The notes under the pieces are model-generated. The model saw only the letters and a list, made by a program, of their open reading frames with translations, did no database searches and was not told the DNA's origin. Positions 26,315 through 35,561 of a stretch of 64,000 nucleotides of DNA are shown here, piece by piece; positions within the stretch are counted from its first letter, which is position 1, and each line of letters starts with the position of its first letter. Location: NCBI RefSeq assembly GCF_033955345.1, contig NZ_CP138332.1:1736001-1800000 (forward strand). Direction: 5' to 3'. The position numbers and the translations under genes were made by a program. The stretch comes from Sphingobacterium bambusae (GTDB taxonomy: Bacteria > Bacteroidota > Bacteroidia > Sphingobacteriales > Sphingobacteriaceae).

Positions 26315-27253
26315 ATGAAGATTGGTTTAGACGTTTTAGGTGGCGATTATGCCCCCAACTCTACGATAACTGGTGCTATCGAGGCCCAGCAATTATTGCA
26401 AGATGATCAACGTCTTGTTCTTATCGGCGATCAAAACGACGCCGTCGAGCGATTAAAACAGGCTGGAGCAAATCCAGATGATTTTGACTACATACATGCT
26501 CCTGATACCATTGGTATGCACGAGCACCCTACGAAGGCCATCAGCCAAAAGCCCAATTCAAGTATCGCGAAAGGTTTTGAGCTGCTGAAAAATGGAGAGA
26601 TCGATTCGTTCTCCTCGGCGGGCAATACCGGAGCCATGTTGGTTGGTGCTATGTTCAGTGTAAAAACAATCCCCGGGGTGTTGCGCCCCGCCATAGCGAC
26701 AAACGTTCCTAAGATCAAAAGCGGTTATGGCATCCTGTTGGATGTGGGAGCCAATGCAGACTGTAAACCCGAAATGTTGAACCAGTTTGCCCTATTGGGC
26801 AGCTTATATGCACAACATGTGTATGGCTTGACAGATCCAAAAGTGGGCTTATTGAACATTGGTGAAGAAGAAGAAAAAGGAAATAACTTAACAATATCCA
26901 CCTACCCCCTATTAAAAGAAAACACCAAGATCAATTTCATAGGCAACGCGGAAGGTCGTGATCTATTCACGGATCTCGCTGACGTTTACGTGTGCGACGG
27001 CTTTACGGGCAACGTGGTCTTGAAATTGGCCGAGTCTTTTTATGTGGTTACCTTGAAAAAGGGAATGAAGGATGATTTTTTTGACAGGTTCAACTACGAA
27101 CGATATGGAGGCAGCCCCATTCTGGGTGTCAACGCTCCCGTTATCATCGGACATGGGATATCTACCCCTGAAGCTATCAAAAACATGGTTTTACTTTCAA
27201 AGGACATGATCGAATCCAAATTTATCGACAAGATCAGGTCTGCTTTCAACTAA
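26315..27253 (+). CDS. plsX: Phosphate acyltransferase PlsX
   Basis: 312 residues, typical size. PlsX makes acyl-phosphate from acyl-ACP and phosphate for phospholipid synthesis. Diagnostic segments are MKIGLDVLGGDYAPNSTITGA at the start, SSAGNTGAMLVGAMF, LDVGANADCKPEML, NIGEEEEKGN and VCDGFTGNVVLK. It is a peripheral membrane or cytoplasmic enzyme. fabH follows after six bases, so the two are co-transcribed. Confidence 0.97.
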   Translation: MKIGLDVLGGDYAPNSTITGAIEAQQLLQDDQRLVLIGDQNDAVERLKQAGANPDDFDYIHAPDTIGMHEHPTKAISQKPNSSIAKGFELLKNGEIDSFSSAGNTGAMLVGAMFSVKTIPGVLRPAIATNVPKIKSGYGILLDVGANADCKPEMLNQFALLGSLYAQHVYGLTDPKVGLLNIGEEEEKGNNLTISTYPLLKENTKINFIGNAEGRDLFTDLADVYVCDGFTGNVVLKLAESFYVVTLKKGMKDDFFDRFNYERYGGSPILGVNAPVIIGHGISTPEAIKNMVLLSKDMIESKFIDKIRSAFN

Positions 27254-27259
27254 TTTTAT

Positions 27260-28258
27260 ATGTCTAAAATACATGCTGCTATTACAGCAGTGAACGGCTA
27301 TGTGCCCGACTACATCTTGAGCAATCAGGAATTGGAAACCATGGTTGACACGAACGACGAGTGGATTGTTTCGCGCACGGGCATCAAAGAGCGCAGGATT
27401 CTTAAAGGCGAAGGAAAAGCCACGTCTGATCTTGCTGTTCCGGCTGTAGAGGGTTTGCTGAAGAAAAGAGGGATTACCGCCAACGACATTGAGCTCATTA
27501 TTTTTTGCACCAGCACGCCGGACATGCTATTCCCGGCCACGGCAAATATCCTTGCGGAGAAAATAGGGGCAAAAAAAGCTTGGGGCTACGACTTGCAGGC
27601 AGCCTGTTCAGGCTTTTTATTTGGCTTGACAACAGCGGCGCAATTCATCGAATCGGGAAAACACAAGAAGGTATTGGTAGTGGGTGCCGACAAGATGTCG
27701 TCGGTAGTCAACTATGAAGACCGCAACACCTGTATCCTCTTTGGTGATGGCTGTGGATGTGTGCTATTGGAGCCGAACGACGAAGGCAACGGACTTATTG
27801 ATGCCGTGCTGAAGACAGATGGCGCCGGAGGCCCTTTCTTGAACATAAAAGGTGGTGGGTCGCTGAACCCTGCTACCCATCAAACGGTTGATGCGGGGCT
27901 ACACTATGCTTACCAAGAAGGTCGCACCGTGTTTAAATTTGCGGTAACCAATATGGCGGATGTTGCTGTTGAGGTAATGGAACGCAACAAGCTTACTTCC
28001 GACGACATCAGTTACCTTGTACCCCACCAGGCAAACAGGCGCATTATAGACGCTACCGCTGAACGTGCTGGTTTACCCGAAGAAAAAGTGATGGTGAATA
28101 TCCACAAATATGGGAATACTACCAGTGGAACCATCCCGCTATGTCTTTGGGAATGGGAAGACAAACTAAAAAAAGGCGATAATTTGATTCTTGCTGCCTT
28201 CGGCGGAGGCTTCACTTGGGGTTCCATTTACCTGAAGTGGGCTTACACAAAATCATAA
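27260..28258 (+). CDS. fabH: Beta-ketoacyl-ACP synthase III
   Basis: 332 residues. FabH condenses acyl-CoA with malonyl-ACP to start fatty acid synthesis. The catalytic triad is visible: Cys in LQAACSGFLFGL, His in LVPHQANRRI and Asn in YGNTTSGTIPL. The N-terminal half has ISRTGI-like DEWIVSRTGIKERR. It belongs to the plsX-fabH-accB-accC run. Confidence 0.97.
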   Translation: MSKIHAAITAVNGYVPDYILSNQELETMVDTNDEWIVSRTGIKERRILKGEGKATSDLAVPAVEGLLKKRGITANDIELIIFCTSTPDMLFPATANILAEKIGAKKAWGYDLQAACSGFLFGLTTAAQFIESGKHKKVLVVGADKMSSVVNYEDRNTCILFGDGCGCVLLEPNDEGNGLIDAVLKTDGAGGPFLNIKGGGSLNPATHQTVDAGLHYAYQEGRTVFKFAVTNMADVAVEVMERNKLTSDDISYLVPHQANRRIIDATAERAGLPEEKVMVNIHKYGNTTSGTIPLCLWEWEDKLKKGDNLILAAFGGGFTWGSIYLKWAYTKS

Positions 28259-28317
28259 TATTTGCTTAACTTTAACAATTCATCGAAAGAAATTTATACA
28301 TAAAACCTACTAGAAAT

Positions 28318-28800
28318 ATGAGTATGGATATCAAACAAATTCAAGATCTGATCAAATTCGTTTCCAAATCAGGCGTGAATGAAGTCGCTATCGAAGAAAA
28401 GGACTTTAAAATTACCATAAAGACGAATCAAGAGCCGACTTATGTAACGGCTACGGTTCCAAGTCCGGTAGCATTACCAGCGGTAGCTCCAGTTGCCGCA
28501 GCAGCTCCAGTAGCGGCTACACCTTCTACTCCGGTGGCCACAGCAACAGAAGCGTCGAATCTGATCACTATCAAGTCGCCGATGATCGGTACTTTCTACC
28601 GCGCTGCGGGACCAGAAAAACCGTTGTTTGCCAATGTGGGTGATGAAATTGCTCCAGGTAAAGTATTATGTATTGTGGAAGCAATGAAACTTTTCAACGA
28701 AATCGAATCCGAAGTTTCCGGTAAGATCGTGAAAATCCTAGTAAATGATGCACAGCCTGTAGAATACGACCAACCTTTATTCTTGGTTGATCCTAGCTAA
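28318..28800 (+). CDS. accB: Acetyl-CoA carboxylase biotin carboxyl carrier protein
   Basis: 160 residues. The C-terminal biotinyl domain carries the EAMK motif (CIVEAMKLFNEIES), whose Lys is biotinylated. A Pro/Ala-rich linker (SPVALPAVAPVAAAAPVAATPSTPVA) joins it to an N-terminal helical part. It carries CO2 from AccC to the carboxyltransferase. accC follows after 67 bp. Confidence 0.97.
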   Translation: MSMDIKQIQDLIKFVSKSGVNEVAIEEKDFKITIKTNQEPTYVTATVPSPVALPAVAPVAAAAPVAATPSTPVATATEASNLITIKSPMIGTFYRAAGPEKPLFANVGDEIAPGKVLCIVEAMKLFNEIESEVSGKIVKILVNDAQPVEYDQPLFLVDPS

Positions 28801-28867
28801 TTGCGTTTTCTTTAAGAAAGCCCAATTCATCGCGAATATTCGCATACAGTAACAACGTTATTTATCT

Positions 28868-30226
28868 ATGTTTAAAAAAATATTAATAGCCAATAGAGGA
28901 GAGATAGCCCTTCGTATCATTCGTACTTGTCGCGAAATGGGCATTAAGAGTGTAGCGGTATATTCCACTGCCGACCGAGACAGCTTACATGTGCGTTTTG
29001 CCGATGAAGCGGTTTGTATTGGTCCTCCTGCCAGTAAAGATTCGTATTTAAACATCCCTAATATTATTTCGGCGGCCGAGTTAACGAACGCGGACGCTAT
29101 CCACCCAGGGTACGGATTCTTATCCGAGAATGCTAAATTTTCGGCCATTTGCGCGGAATATGGCATCAAGTTTATCGGTGCTACTGCCGATCAAATCGAG
29201 AAAATGGGCGATAAAGCATCGGCCAAAGACACGATGAAGAAAGCAGGTGTACCTACCGTTCCTGGATCGGCAGGCCTTATTCCTGATGTAAAAACAGGTA
29301 TCAAGCTCGCTGGAGAAATCGGCTACCCTGTCATCATCAAAGCCACTGCAGGTGGTGGTGGACGTGGTATGCGTATCATCTGGAAAGACGAAGAGTTTGA
29401 ACCAAACTGGGATTCGGCACGTCAAGAAGCGGCAGCGGCCTTTGGCAACGACGGTATCTATTTGGAGAAATTCGTGGAAGAGCCACGCCATATCGAGATC
29501 CAAGTAATTGGTGACCAATACGGCAAGGTGTGTCACCTTTCCGAGCGCGATTGTTCCATCCAACGTCGTCACCAGAAATTGGTCGAAGAAGCTCCTTCGC
29601 CGTTCATCACGCCCGAGTTGCGCGCCAAAATGGGTGAAGCGGCCATCAAGGGTGCCCAAGCGGTAAACTATGAAGGTGCCGGAACCATCGAATTTTTGGT
29701 GGACAAACATCGCAACTTCTACTTCATGGAGATGAACACCCGTATTCAGGTAGAGCACCCAGTGACGGAAGAAGTGATCAACTTCGATTTGATCAAAGAA
29801 CAAATTAAAGTTGCCGCAGGTATTCCGATATCCGGAAAAAGCTACGAGCCAACGATGCACGCCATCGAGTGCCGTATCAATGCCGAGGATCCGTTCAATA
29901 ACTTCCGTCCATCACCAGGAAAAATCACGAACTTTCATTCACCGGGCGGACATGGGGTGCGCGTTGATACGCACGTATATGCGGGGTATACCATTCCACC
30001 AAACTATGACTCCATGATTGCGAAGCTGATCACGGTGGCGCAAACACGCGAAGAAGCGATTAACACGATGGAGCGTGCCCTGAGCGAATTTGTGATTGAA
30101 GGTATCAAAACTACCATTCCTTTGCATCTACGCTTAATGCGCGACCCGAACTTCAGAGCGGGCAATTTTACGACCAAATTCATGGAGACTTTCGACTTGA
30201 CGGAATACCCTGAAGATGAAATTTAA
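28868..30226 (+). CDS. accC: Acetyl-CoA carboxylase biotin carboxylase subunit
   Basis: 452 residues, normal length. AccC carboxylates the biotin of AccB using ATP and bicarbonate. The N-terminal [25 protein letters not shown], the glycine-rich ATP-grasp loop [13 protein letters not shown] and the active-site segment [16 protein letters not shown] are diagnostic. A long open frame on the opposite strand is a shadow. A strong terminator follows. Confidence 0.98.
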   Translation: MFKKILIANRGEIALRIIRTCREMGIKSVAVYSTADRDSLHVRFADEAVCIGPPASKDSYLNIPNIISAAELTNADAIHPGYGFLSENAKFSAICAEYGIKFIGATADQIEKMGDKASAKDTMKKAGVPTVPGSAGLIPDVKTGIKLAGEIGYPVIIKATAGGGGRGMRIIWKDEEFEPNWDSARQEAAAAFGNDGIYLEKFVEEPRHIEIQVIGDQYGKVCHLSERDCSIQRRHQKLVEEAPSPFITPELRAKMGEAAIKGAQAVNYEGAGTIEFLVDKHRNFYFMEMNTRIQVEHPVTEEVINFDLIKEQIKVAAGIPISGKSYEPTMHAIECRINAEDPFNNFRPSPGKITNFHSPGGHGVRVDTHVYAGYTIPPNYDSMIAKLITVAQTREEAINTMERALSEFVIEGIKTTIPLHLRLMRDPNFRAGNFTTKFMETFDLTEYPEDEI

Positions 30227-30249
30227 TAAAATTTCTTTTACATAGTTTT

Positions 30250-30283
30250 AAAATACCATTCTTATCAATAAGAATGGTATTTT
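30250..30283 (+). terminator. Rho-independent terminator after accC
   Basis: A perfect 15-bp stem (30250-30264 with 30269-30283) with a four-base loop, followed by a T-rich stretch, 24 bp after the accC stop. Confidence 0.9.
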
Positions 30284-30311
30284 TGTTTCTATCCGCATTT
30301 AAAAATTTACG

Positions 30312-31181
30312 ATGTCGAAGTCTAACGATCTAATTAAAGCAATAAAAGATAAAGGGAAAAATCTAGAGGCAGAAATGTCTTTCTTTGACCATCTTGAGGT
30401 TCTCAGATGGCATATCATCCGCTCCGTTATCGCGATAGCGGTGTTTGCTATCCTTTCTTTCACTTTTTACGATTTTGTTTTCAACGACATCATCATGGGC
30501 CCCAAAAATTTGGATTTTTGGACCTACCGGATGATGTGTAAAGTTGGTGATCTGCTGAGCCTCGACGGCTTCTGTGTAGAGAAAATACCGTTCAATATTA
30601 TCAATACCGAGCTGGCAGGGCAGTTCATGCTACAGATCAACTCCTGTTTGCTGATGGCCTTGGCTCTTGGGTTCCCCTACCTCTTGTTTGAAGTATGGCT
30701 GTTTATCAAACCCGCCTTAACAGATATTGAACGTAAATCGGCACAAGGATTTGTCATTTACGCATCCATCCTATTCATCTTAGGAGCACTATTTGGCTAT
30801 TACATCGTGGTACCGCTTTCGGTCAACTTCTTGGCCAATGTTTCTTTAAGTGAAGAAATCACCAACCAGATCACGATCGACTCTTACCTGTCGACAATCG
30901 CCACACTAACCTTGGGCTGTGGTGTTGTATTTTTGCTGCCCATCCTAATCTTCATTCTTTCGAAAATAGGCTTGATGACACCGGAATTCATGCGCGCAAG
31001 TCGCCGCTATGCTACCGTCATCATCTTAATTATAGCGGCGATTATCACGCCTACGGCAGACGTGATCACCTTGTTGACCGTAAGTGCGCCGATGTTCCTA
31101 CTCTATGAATTGAGTATTATGGTATCGGCGAATGTCAAAAAGAAAAAGCTACAAGCGGAAAAAGAATTTTATAAAAAATAA
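30312..31181 (+). CDS. tatC: Sec-independent protein translocase TatC
   Basis: 289 residues, a six-helix inner-membrane protein and receptor for twin-arginine signal peptides. The N-terminal MSFFDHLEVLRWHIIRS and the region FVIYASILFILGALFGYYIVVPLSVNFL fit TatC. No tatA/B gene is adjacent. A probable Tat substrate with SRRKFLK is encoded at 40561. rpiB follows after seven bases. Confidence 0.95.
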   Translation: MSKSNDLIKAIKDKGKNLEAEMSFFDHLEVLRWHIIRSVIAIAVFAILSFTFYDFVFNDIIMGPKNLDFWTYRMMCKVGDLLSLDGFCVEKIPFNIINTELAGQFMLQINSCLLMALALGFPYLLFEVWLFIKPALTDIERKSAQGFVIYASILFILGALFGYYIVVPLSVNFLANVSLSEEITNQITIDSYLSTIATLTLGCGVVFLLPILIFILSKIGLMTPEFMRASRRYATVIILIIAAIITPTADVITLLTVSAPMFLLYELSIMVSANVKKKKLQAEKEFYKK

Positions 31182-31188
31182 CCATAAC

Positions 31189-31626
31189 ATGTCAAAGAAA
31201 ATTGCAATAGGAAGTGATCATGCTGGATTTGAATACAAAACAGCCTTAGTAGAATTTCTAAAAGCGGAGGGCTTTGAGGTAGAAGACTTCGGGCCAGCTA
31301 CGGGCGACTCTGTGGACTATCCAGATTTTGCACACCCAGTGGCATCGAGTGTGGAAGACGGAAATAATGAGCTTGGTGTATTAATCTGCGGAAGCGCAAA
31401 TGGCGTAGCCATCACGGCCAACAAGCACCAAGGCATACGTGCAGCTATCGCTTGGCAAAACGAGATTGCCGCCTTGGCACGTCAACACAACAATGCCAAT
31501 GTGATTTGTATACCCGCACGTTTCATAGACATTGCCCTTGCGAAAAAAATCGTGAATACGTTTGTGACGACTGATTTCGAAGGCGGAAGACATGCCACCC
31601 GTGTAAATAAAATCGCTTGTAGCTAA
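31189..31626 (+). CDS. rpiB: Ribose-5-phosphate isomerase B (RpiB/LacAB family)
   Basis: 145 residues from ATG 31189; a longer frame starting inside tatC was rejected because the family begins MSKKIAIGSDHAGFEYK. RpiB interconverts ribose-5-phosphate and ribulose-5-phosphate. The SDHAG motif and the catalytic Cys in LICGSANGVAITANK are present, and ARQHNNANVICIPARF follows. It is likely co-transcribed with tatC and the M28 peptidase gene 12 bp downstream. Confidence 0.93.
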   Translation: MSKKIAIGSDHAGFEYKTALVEFLKAEGFEVEDFGPATGDSVDYPDFAHPVASSVEDGNNELGVLICGSANGVAITANKHQGIRAAIAWQNEIAALARQHNNANVICIPARFIDIALAKKIVNTFVTTDFEGGRHATRVNKIACS

Positions 31627-31638
31627 ACTTAAGATAAG

Positions 31639-33201
31639 ATGTTTAAAAACTGGATCAAGGCCATCGCATTAGTACCTGCCATATACAGCTGTGCTATTGC
31701 GCAAGACCCCGTACAGGTCAAATATGCTAATCTACTCACGCAAGAATCGGCAAAGACACACCTTACCTTGCTAGCATCGCCAGCTTTTGAAGGCCGTGGC
31801 ACAGGACAAAAAGGAGGCGAGAAAACGGTTCAATATATAGCTGAACAGTTTAAATCTTTTGGCTTAAGGGCTCCGGTTCAAGGCAGCTACTTCCAACCTT
31901 TAAAACTTGTTCGCTCTTCGTATAAGGTGCAGCAATTTGCCATCGATGGAAAAGCCTATACCAACGGGAAGGATCTTTTCGTGCAGGGTGATAACAAAGA
32001 GAATGTCTTTGATGCTTCTGAAATCGTATTTGTTGGATACGGCATTCAAGATGCCAAACACAATGATCTAGCCGGGCTGGATATTCGGGGAAAGATCGTC
32101 TTGCTGATCAACGAAGGTGAACCACTAGATGAGAAAGGCAACTCCCGCATTACCGGAACGGACAAACCCTCAGAGTGGGCTAGCAGCCGCTTCAAACGTT
32201 TACAAGAGCTGGCCAAGGCGCAGCCGAAAATGATCTTAGCCACCAGCAGCACCGTGGCACAGATGATTTCGCGATTCAGCGATCGATTGACGGCAGGTAG
32301 ATTTATGCTCGACAATGCTAAGGCTGCCAACGAGGGAACACAAAGCCCTCCAGTCGTTAACATCACGCTGGATATCGCCAACAGCATCTTGGCAAAGAAG
32401 CAAACAACAATTGATCAACAAAAGAAGAAACCCAGTAGCTTCGCCATTCCGATAACCGTAAAGGCAAAAATGGGGATAACGCAAGAACACTTTGCCGATC
32501 CGAATGTTTTGGGACTTCTAGAAGGTACCGACTTGAAAGATGAAATCGTCGTTATTTCTGGTCACCATGACCATGATGGCATTACAGCCGATGGAACGAT
32601 CTTTCCGGGCGCAGACGATAACGGCTCGGGAACAACAGGTGTCTTGGAATTGGCTCGCGTTTTCGCGCAGGCAAAAAAAGATGGCAAAGGACCACGTAGA
32701 AGCATTCTTTTCATTGCCTTCGCGGCAGAAGAGAAAGGGCTTCTGGGCTCACAGTTCTATTCCGAAAACCCGGTGTTTCCATTGGCCAACACCGTCACCT
32801 GTTTGAATATGGATATGATTGGTCGCATCGATGATAAGCACCTAAACGGAAACCACGATTACCTCCATATTATCGGATCGGATAAGTTGAGTTCAGAGCT
32901 GTATGCCATCAACAAAAAGGCGAATGAGCAATACACGAAAATGGAGCTGGATTATATGTATGACGATCCGAAAGATCCTATGCGGATTTGCTACCGTTCG
33001 GATCAATATAACTTCGCCAAGCACAACATCCCGGTGACCTTTTATTTCTCGGGACTGCATCCGCACTACCACACGCCAGAAGACACGGTCGATAAGATCG
33101 ACTTCCCAATGATGGTCAAACGCGAGAAATTGGTCTTCCATGCGGCTTGGGACATTGCAAATCGTGATAAACGCCTTGCTGTGGACAGCAACAAAGAATA
33201 A
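31639..33201 (+). CDS. Exported M28 family metallopeptidase with PA domain
   Basis: 520 residues. A signal peptide (KAIALVPAIYSCAIAQ) predicts export. The two-zinc M28 aminopeptidase core is complete: GHHDHDG, PGADDNGSGTTGVLELAR, the catalytic pair in FAAEEKGLLGS, NMDMIGR and the late His in HPHYHTPEDT. Residues ~115-280 form the inserted protease-associated (PA) domain. It probably trims peptides in the periplasm or outside the cell. A bidirectional terminator follows. Confidence 0.93.
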   Translation: MFKNWIKAIALVPAIYSCAIAQDPVQVKYANLLTQESAKTHLTLLASPAFEGRGTGQKGGEKTVQYIAEQFKSFGLRAPVQGSYFQPLKLVRSSYKVQQFAIDGKAYTNGKDLFVQGDNKENVFDASEIVFVGYGIQDAKHNDLAGLDIRGKIVLLINEGEPLDEKGNSRITGTDKPSEWASSRFKRLQELAKAQPKMILATSSTVAQMISRFSDRLTAGRFMLDNAKAANEGTQSPPVVNITLDIANSILAKKQTTIDQQKKKPSSFAIPITVKAKMGITQEHFADPNVLGLLEGTDLKDEIVVISGHHDHDGITADGTIFPGADDNGSGTTGVLELARVFAQAKKDGKGPRRSILFIAFAAEEKGLLGSQFYSENPVFPLANTVTCLNMDMIGRIDDKHLNGNHDYLHIIGSDKLSSELYAINKKANEQYTKMELDYMYDDPKDPMRICYRSDQYNFAKHNIPVTFYFSGLHPHYHTPEDTVDKIDFPMMVKREKLVFHAAWDIANRDKRLAVDSNKE

Positions 33202-33251
33202 TCAAGCTTGACAGCTTTGGATGTTGCGCCGTAATATAGGTGGGCTTTCCA

Positions 33252-33294
33252 CCGCAAAAAATCCCATCTCTGCGAGGTGGGATTTTTTTTGCGG
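33252..33294. terminator. Strong hairpin terminator after the M28 peptidase gene
   Basis: A stem of about 19 pairs (33252-33270 with 33274-33294) with a GC core flanked by A and T tracts, able to work in both directions. It separates the peptidase gene from cbpA. Confidence 0.85.
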
Positions 33295-33363
33295 ATCGGT
33301 GCCGGCACTTTCGTGCGAACAATATGCCTGATCGATTGTTTTATGCCTATACAACATATATTT

Positions 33364-34281
33364 ATGGCATTTGTAGATTATTACAAGGTATTGGGACTGG
33401 ACAAAGGCGCATCGGCAGATGACATCAAAAAGGCCTACCGGAAGCTGGCACGAAAGTATCACCCGGACATGAACCCCAATGACGAGGCTGCCAAGCAAAA
33501 ATTTCAGGAAATCAATGAGGCCAATGAGGTGCTAACCGACTCCGAGAAGCGTAAGAAATACGATCAATATGGAGAAAACTGGAAACATGGCGAAGCCTAT
33601 GAACAAGCCTCACGTCAACAGCGCAGTCAACAAAGCGGACAAACAACGGGTAATCCTTTTGAGGGTTTTGACTTCGATGGATACAATGGTAATTACGACA
33701 CTGGCGAGTTTTCCGATTTCTTCGAACAGATGTTTGGAAGTCGTTCTGGTGGTGGGCGGCAAGCTAAATTTAGAGGCAACGACTACAACTCGGTGTTGGA
33801 GCTGACCTTACAGCAAGCCTACAACACCCATCAGCAGACCTTCACGGTGAATGGCAAGAACATACGTATCACTATTCCTGCAGGTGTAGAAAGCGGGCAG
33901 AAAATAAGGCTCAAAGGCCAAGGTGCCGACGGCATAAACGGAGGACCCGCGGGCGATCTATTTATCCAATTTGATATCAAAACAGATCCGCAGGTTCAGC
34001 GTCAAGGCAACGATCTCTATAAGACACAGGAGGTAGACCTTTACACCATGCTGCTCGGTGGTGAGCTACTGGTCGAGACCTTCGCTGGCAAGATCAAAGT
34101 GAAGGTGAAACCAGAAACACAGAACGGCAGCAGGATAAGGCTCAAAGGAAGAGGATTTCCGGTATACAAAAAAGAAAATGAGTTCGGCGATCTATTTATC
34201 AGCCTGCAAGTAAAGCTGCCAACGGATTTGTCGACGGAAGAAATAGCCCTCTTCCAACAACTGGCTAACAAAAGAAAATAA
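33364..34281 (+). CDS. cbpA: DnaJ-type co-chaperone (CbpA-like)
   Basis: 305 residues from ATG 33364; the open frame reaches back to 33277 but the J domain starts at [12 protein letters not shown]. The J domain (~1-70) has the HPD motif ([10 protein letters not shown]). A Gly/Phe-rich linker follows, then two C-terminal beta domains; the CxxCxGxG zinc fingers of DnaJ are missing, so it is a type II (CbpA-like) J protein that stimulates DnaK ATPase. cbpM follows after four bases, which supports the CbpA label. Confidence 0.92.
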   Translation: MAFVDYYKVLGLDKGASADDIKKAYRKLARKYHPDMNPNDEAAKQKFQEINEANEVLTDSEKRKKYDQYGENWKHGEAYEQASRQQRSQQSGQTTGNPFEGFDFDGYNGNYDTGEFSDFFEQMFGSRSGGGRQAKFRGNDYNSVLELTLQQAYNTHQQTFTVNGKNIRITIPAGVESGQKIRLKGQGADGINGGPAGDLFIQFDIKTDPQVQRQGNDLYKTQEVDLYTMLLGGELLVETFAGKIKVKVKPETQNGSRIRLKGRGFPVYKKENEFGDLFISLQVKLPTDLSTEEIALFQQLANKRK

Positions 34282-34285
34282 AACT

Positions 34286-34552
34286 ATGGAACGTACTTGG
34301 ATAAAGATATACGATGTATGCAGCTCTCATCAAATAGAAATTCAATTTGTGCGCGAGCTTTCCGCTAGCGGTTTGATCGAACTGATCACTGAGGAGGAGA
34401 TAGAGTTCATTGATGAAGAGCAGCTCATCTTACTGGAACAATTTGCAAACTGGCATTATGAGCTGGAGCTTAACATACAGGGTATCGAGGTGGCGCGACA
34501 CTTGTTGGCCAAGATAGAGTATCTGCAACGTGAGCTTGACCTCCTGAAGTAA
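34286..34552 (+). CDS. cbpM: Chaperone modulator CbpM
   Basis: 88 residues, a MerR-like small helical protein with a C-terminal coiled coil (EVARHLLAKIEYLQRELDLL). In E. coli CbpM binds and inhibits the J domain of CbpA. The segment CSSHQIEIQFVRELSASGLIEL fits the family, and the position directly after cbpA is the usual one. Confidence 0.88.
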   Translation: MERTWIKIYDVCSSHQIEIQFVRELSASGLIELITEEEIEFIDEEQLILLEQFANWHYELELNIQGIEVARHLLAKIEYLQRELDLLK

Positions 34553-34591
34553 CGTTTGGTGAGATGTTGGCGATAAACATCCCACCAAACG
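34553..34591 (+). terminator. Long hairpin directly after cbpM
   Basis: The stem starts on the base after the cbpM stop: 34553-34568 pairs with 34576-34591, 15 of 16 positions. No U-tract follows. Confidence 0.55.
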
Positions 34592-34637
34592 GAACAAGAG
34601 GCTGATGAGAAACTAAATGTAGTTTACGCCGCCGCCA

Positions 34638-35456
34638 CTACTCTGCTATATAAAGCGTATCCGTATGTAGCAACTGATCGCGTTCATTCCGGTATTCCAA
34701 GGCGTAACTATTTGGACAAAGAGCCAGCGACAACGAATCGGGATCTTTCCTTGTCAAGATCTTCGCGTACGAAATGCCACGACTATTTTCATACAGTGTA
34801 TACATTTGCAGGTAGACAATTTTTTTCTTCTTTGTCAGCTCCTGCCTAATTTTAAATGTCAGATTGACCTTATCCTCGTGACAGTCGGTGATTTGCCAAA
34901 AATTACGGAAGCCTTCATCCAGCTGCAACTCTTGGGCATTGATCTCCGCTAGGTAGTTCAGCATCTTAAATCCGTCGTTCGCATGTTTGTCCTTATCGAC
35001 ATAATAAACCATACTCATCAACTTGTGATGCGCACTGGGGATCACCACATGCCGAACGACGAGGAAATCCAGTTCAAAGTCTTTATAAAAGTAAAAGCGC
35101 TGCTTTCCCTGAAATTTCTCGTAGTGGCTGTAATCAAAGCCTCCACGCCGATGTTGCAACACGGCAAGATGATAGTTCAGCCTATTCTTTGGCTTGGCCG
35201 TAAAGAGCACACGCACTGCCCTGCCCTTCAAGCCAAGCCGCTTAAAAATATCCCGATCTTTGGGATAAAGACTATCAAGGCGCACTCCATAATTGCCATT
35301 GTAGGCCAAGTAGTCCATGTAGAGCCACACATTGGCCTGCTGAGTCAAATTGAAATACTCGTCTACACCATCTATAAAGTGGCCATTTTTTGCAAAAGGA
35401 TAATTCTTGCAGGATACCAAGCCCAAAAAGGCTAAGAAGAAAAACAAAACTTTCAT
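34638..35456 (-). CDS. Predicted lipoprotein of unknown function
   Basis: 272 residues from ATG 35456, chosen because MKVLFFFLAFLGLVSCKN is a good lipoprotein signal with Cys in LVSC; the frame extends 22 codons further upstream without a sensible signal. The mature protein is hydrophilic, rich in Tyr and Lys, with blocks such as YHLAVLQHRRGGFDYSHYEKF and NFWQITDCHEDKVNLTFKIRQ. No family was recognised. It lies 105 bp downstream of the BlaR1-like gene on the same strand, so it may belong to the BlaI regulon. Confidence 0.65.
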   Translation of the reverse strand: MKVLFFFLAFLGLVSCKNYPFAKNGHFIDGVDEYFNLTQQANVWLYMDYLAYNGNYGVRLDSLYPKDRDIFKRLGLKGRAVRVLFTAKPKNRLNYHLAVLQHRRGGFDYSHYEKFQGKQRFYFYKDFELDFLVVRHVVIPSAHHKLMSMVYYVDKDKHANDGFKMLNYLAEINAQELQLDEGFRNFWQITDCHEDKVNLTFKIRQELTKKKKIVYLQMYTLYENSRGISYAKILTRKDPDSLSLALCPNSYALEYRNERDQLLHTDTLYIAE

Positions 35457-35561
35457 AACAATACTAGCCGTATGATCTCTACCAATTGACAACGGGGCAG
35501 GCGATTGAAACATGTACAACATGACATAAAATTGTGTCGCCAGCCCCTTACGCTTGGTACC

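Noticed and set aside
29120-29860. 246-codon minus-strand frame inside accC
   Set aside because: It is the antisense shadow of a strongly conserved gene; its peptide has no recognisable domain.
34610-34625. AAACTA-N4-TAGTTT dyad after the lipoprotein gene, similar to the BlaI-type operator
   Set aside because: The spacing is four, not six bases, and it lies downstream of the gene rather than at a promoter; it may be part of a weak terminator.
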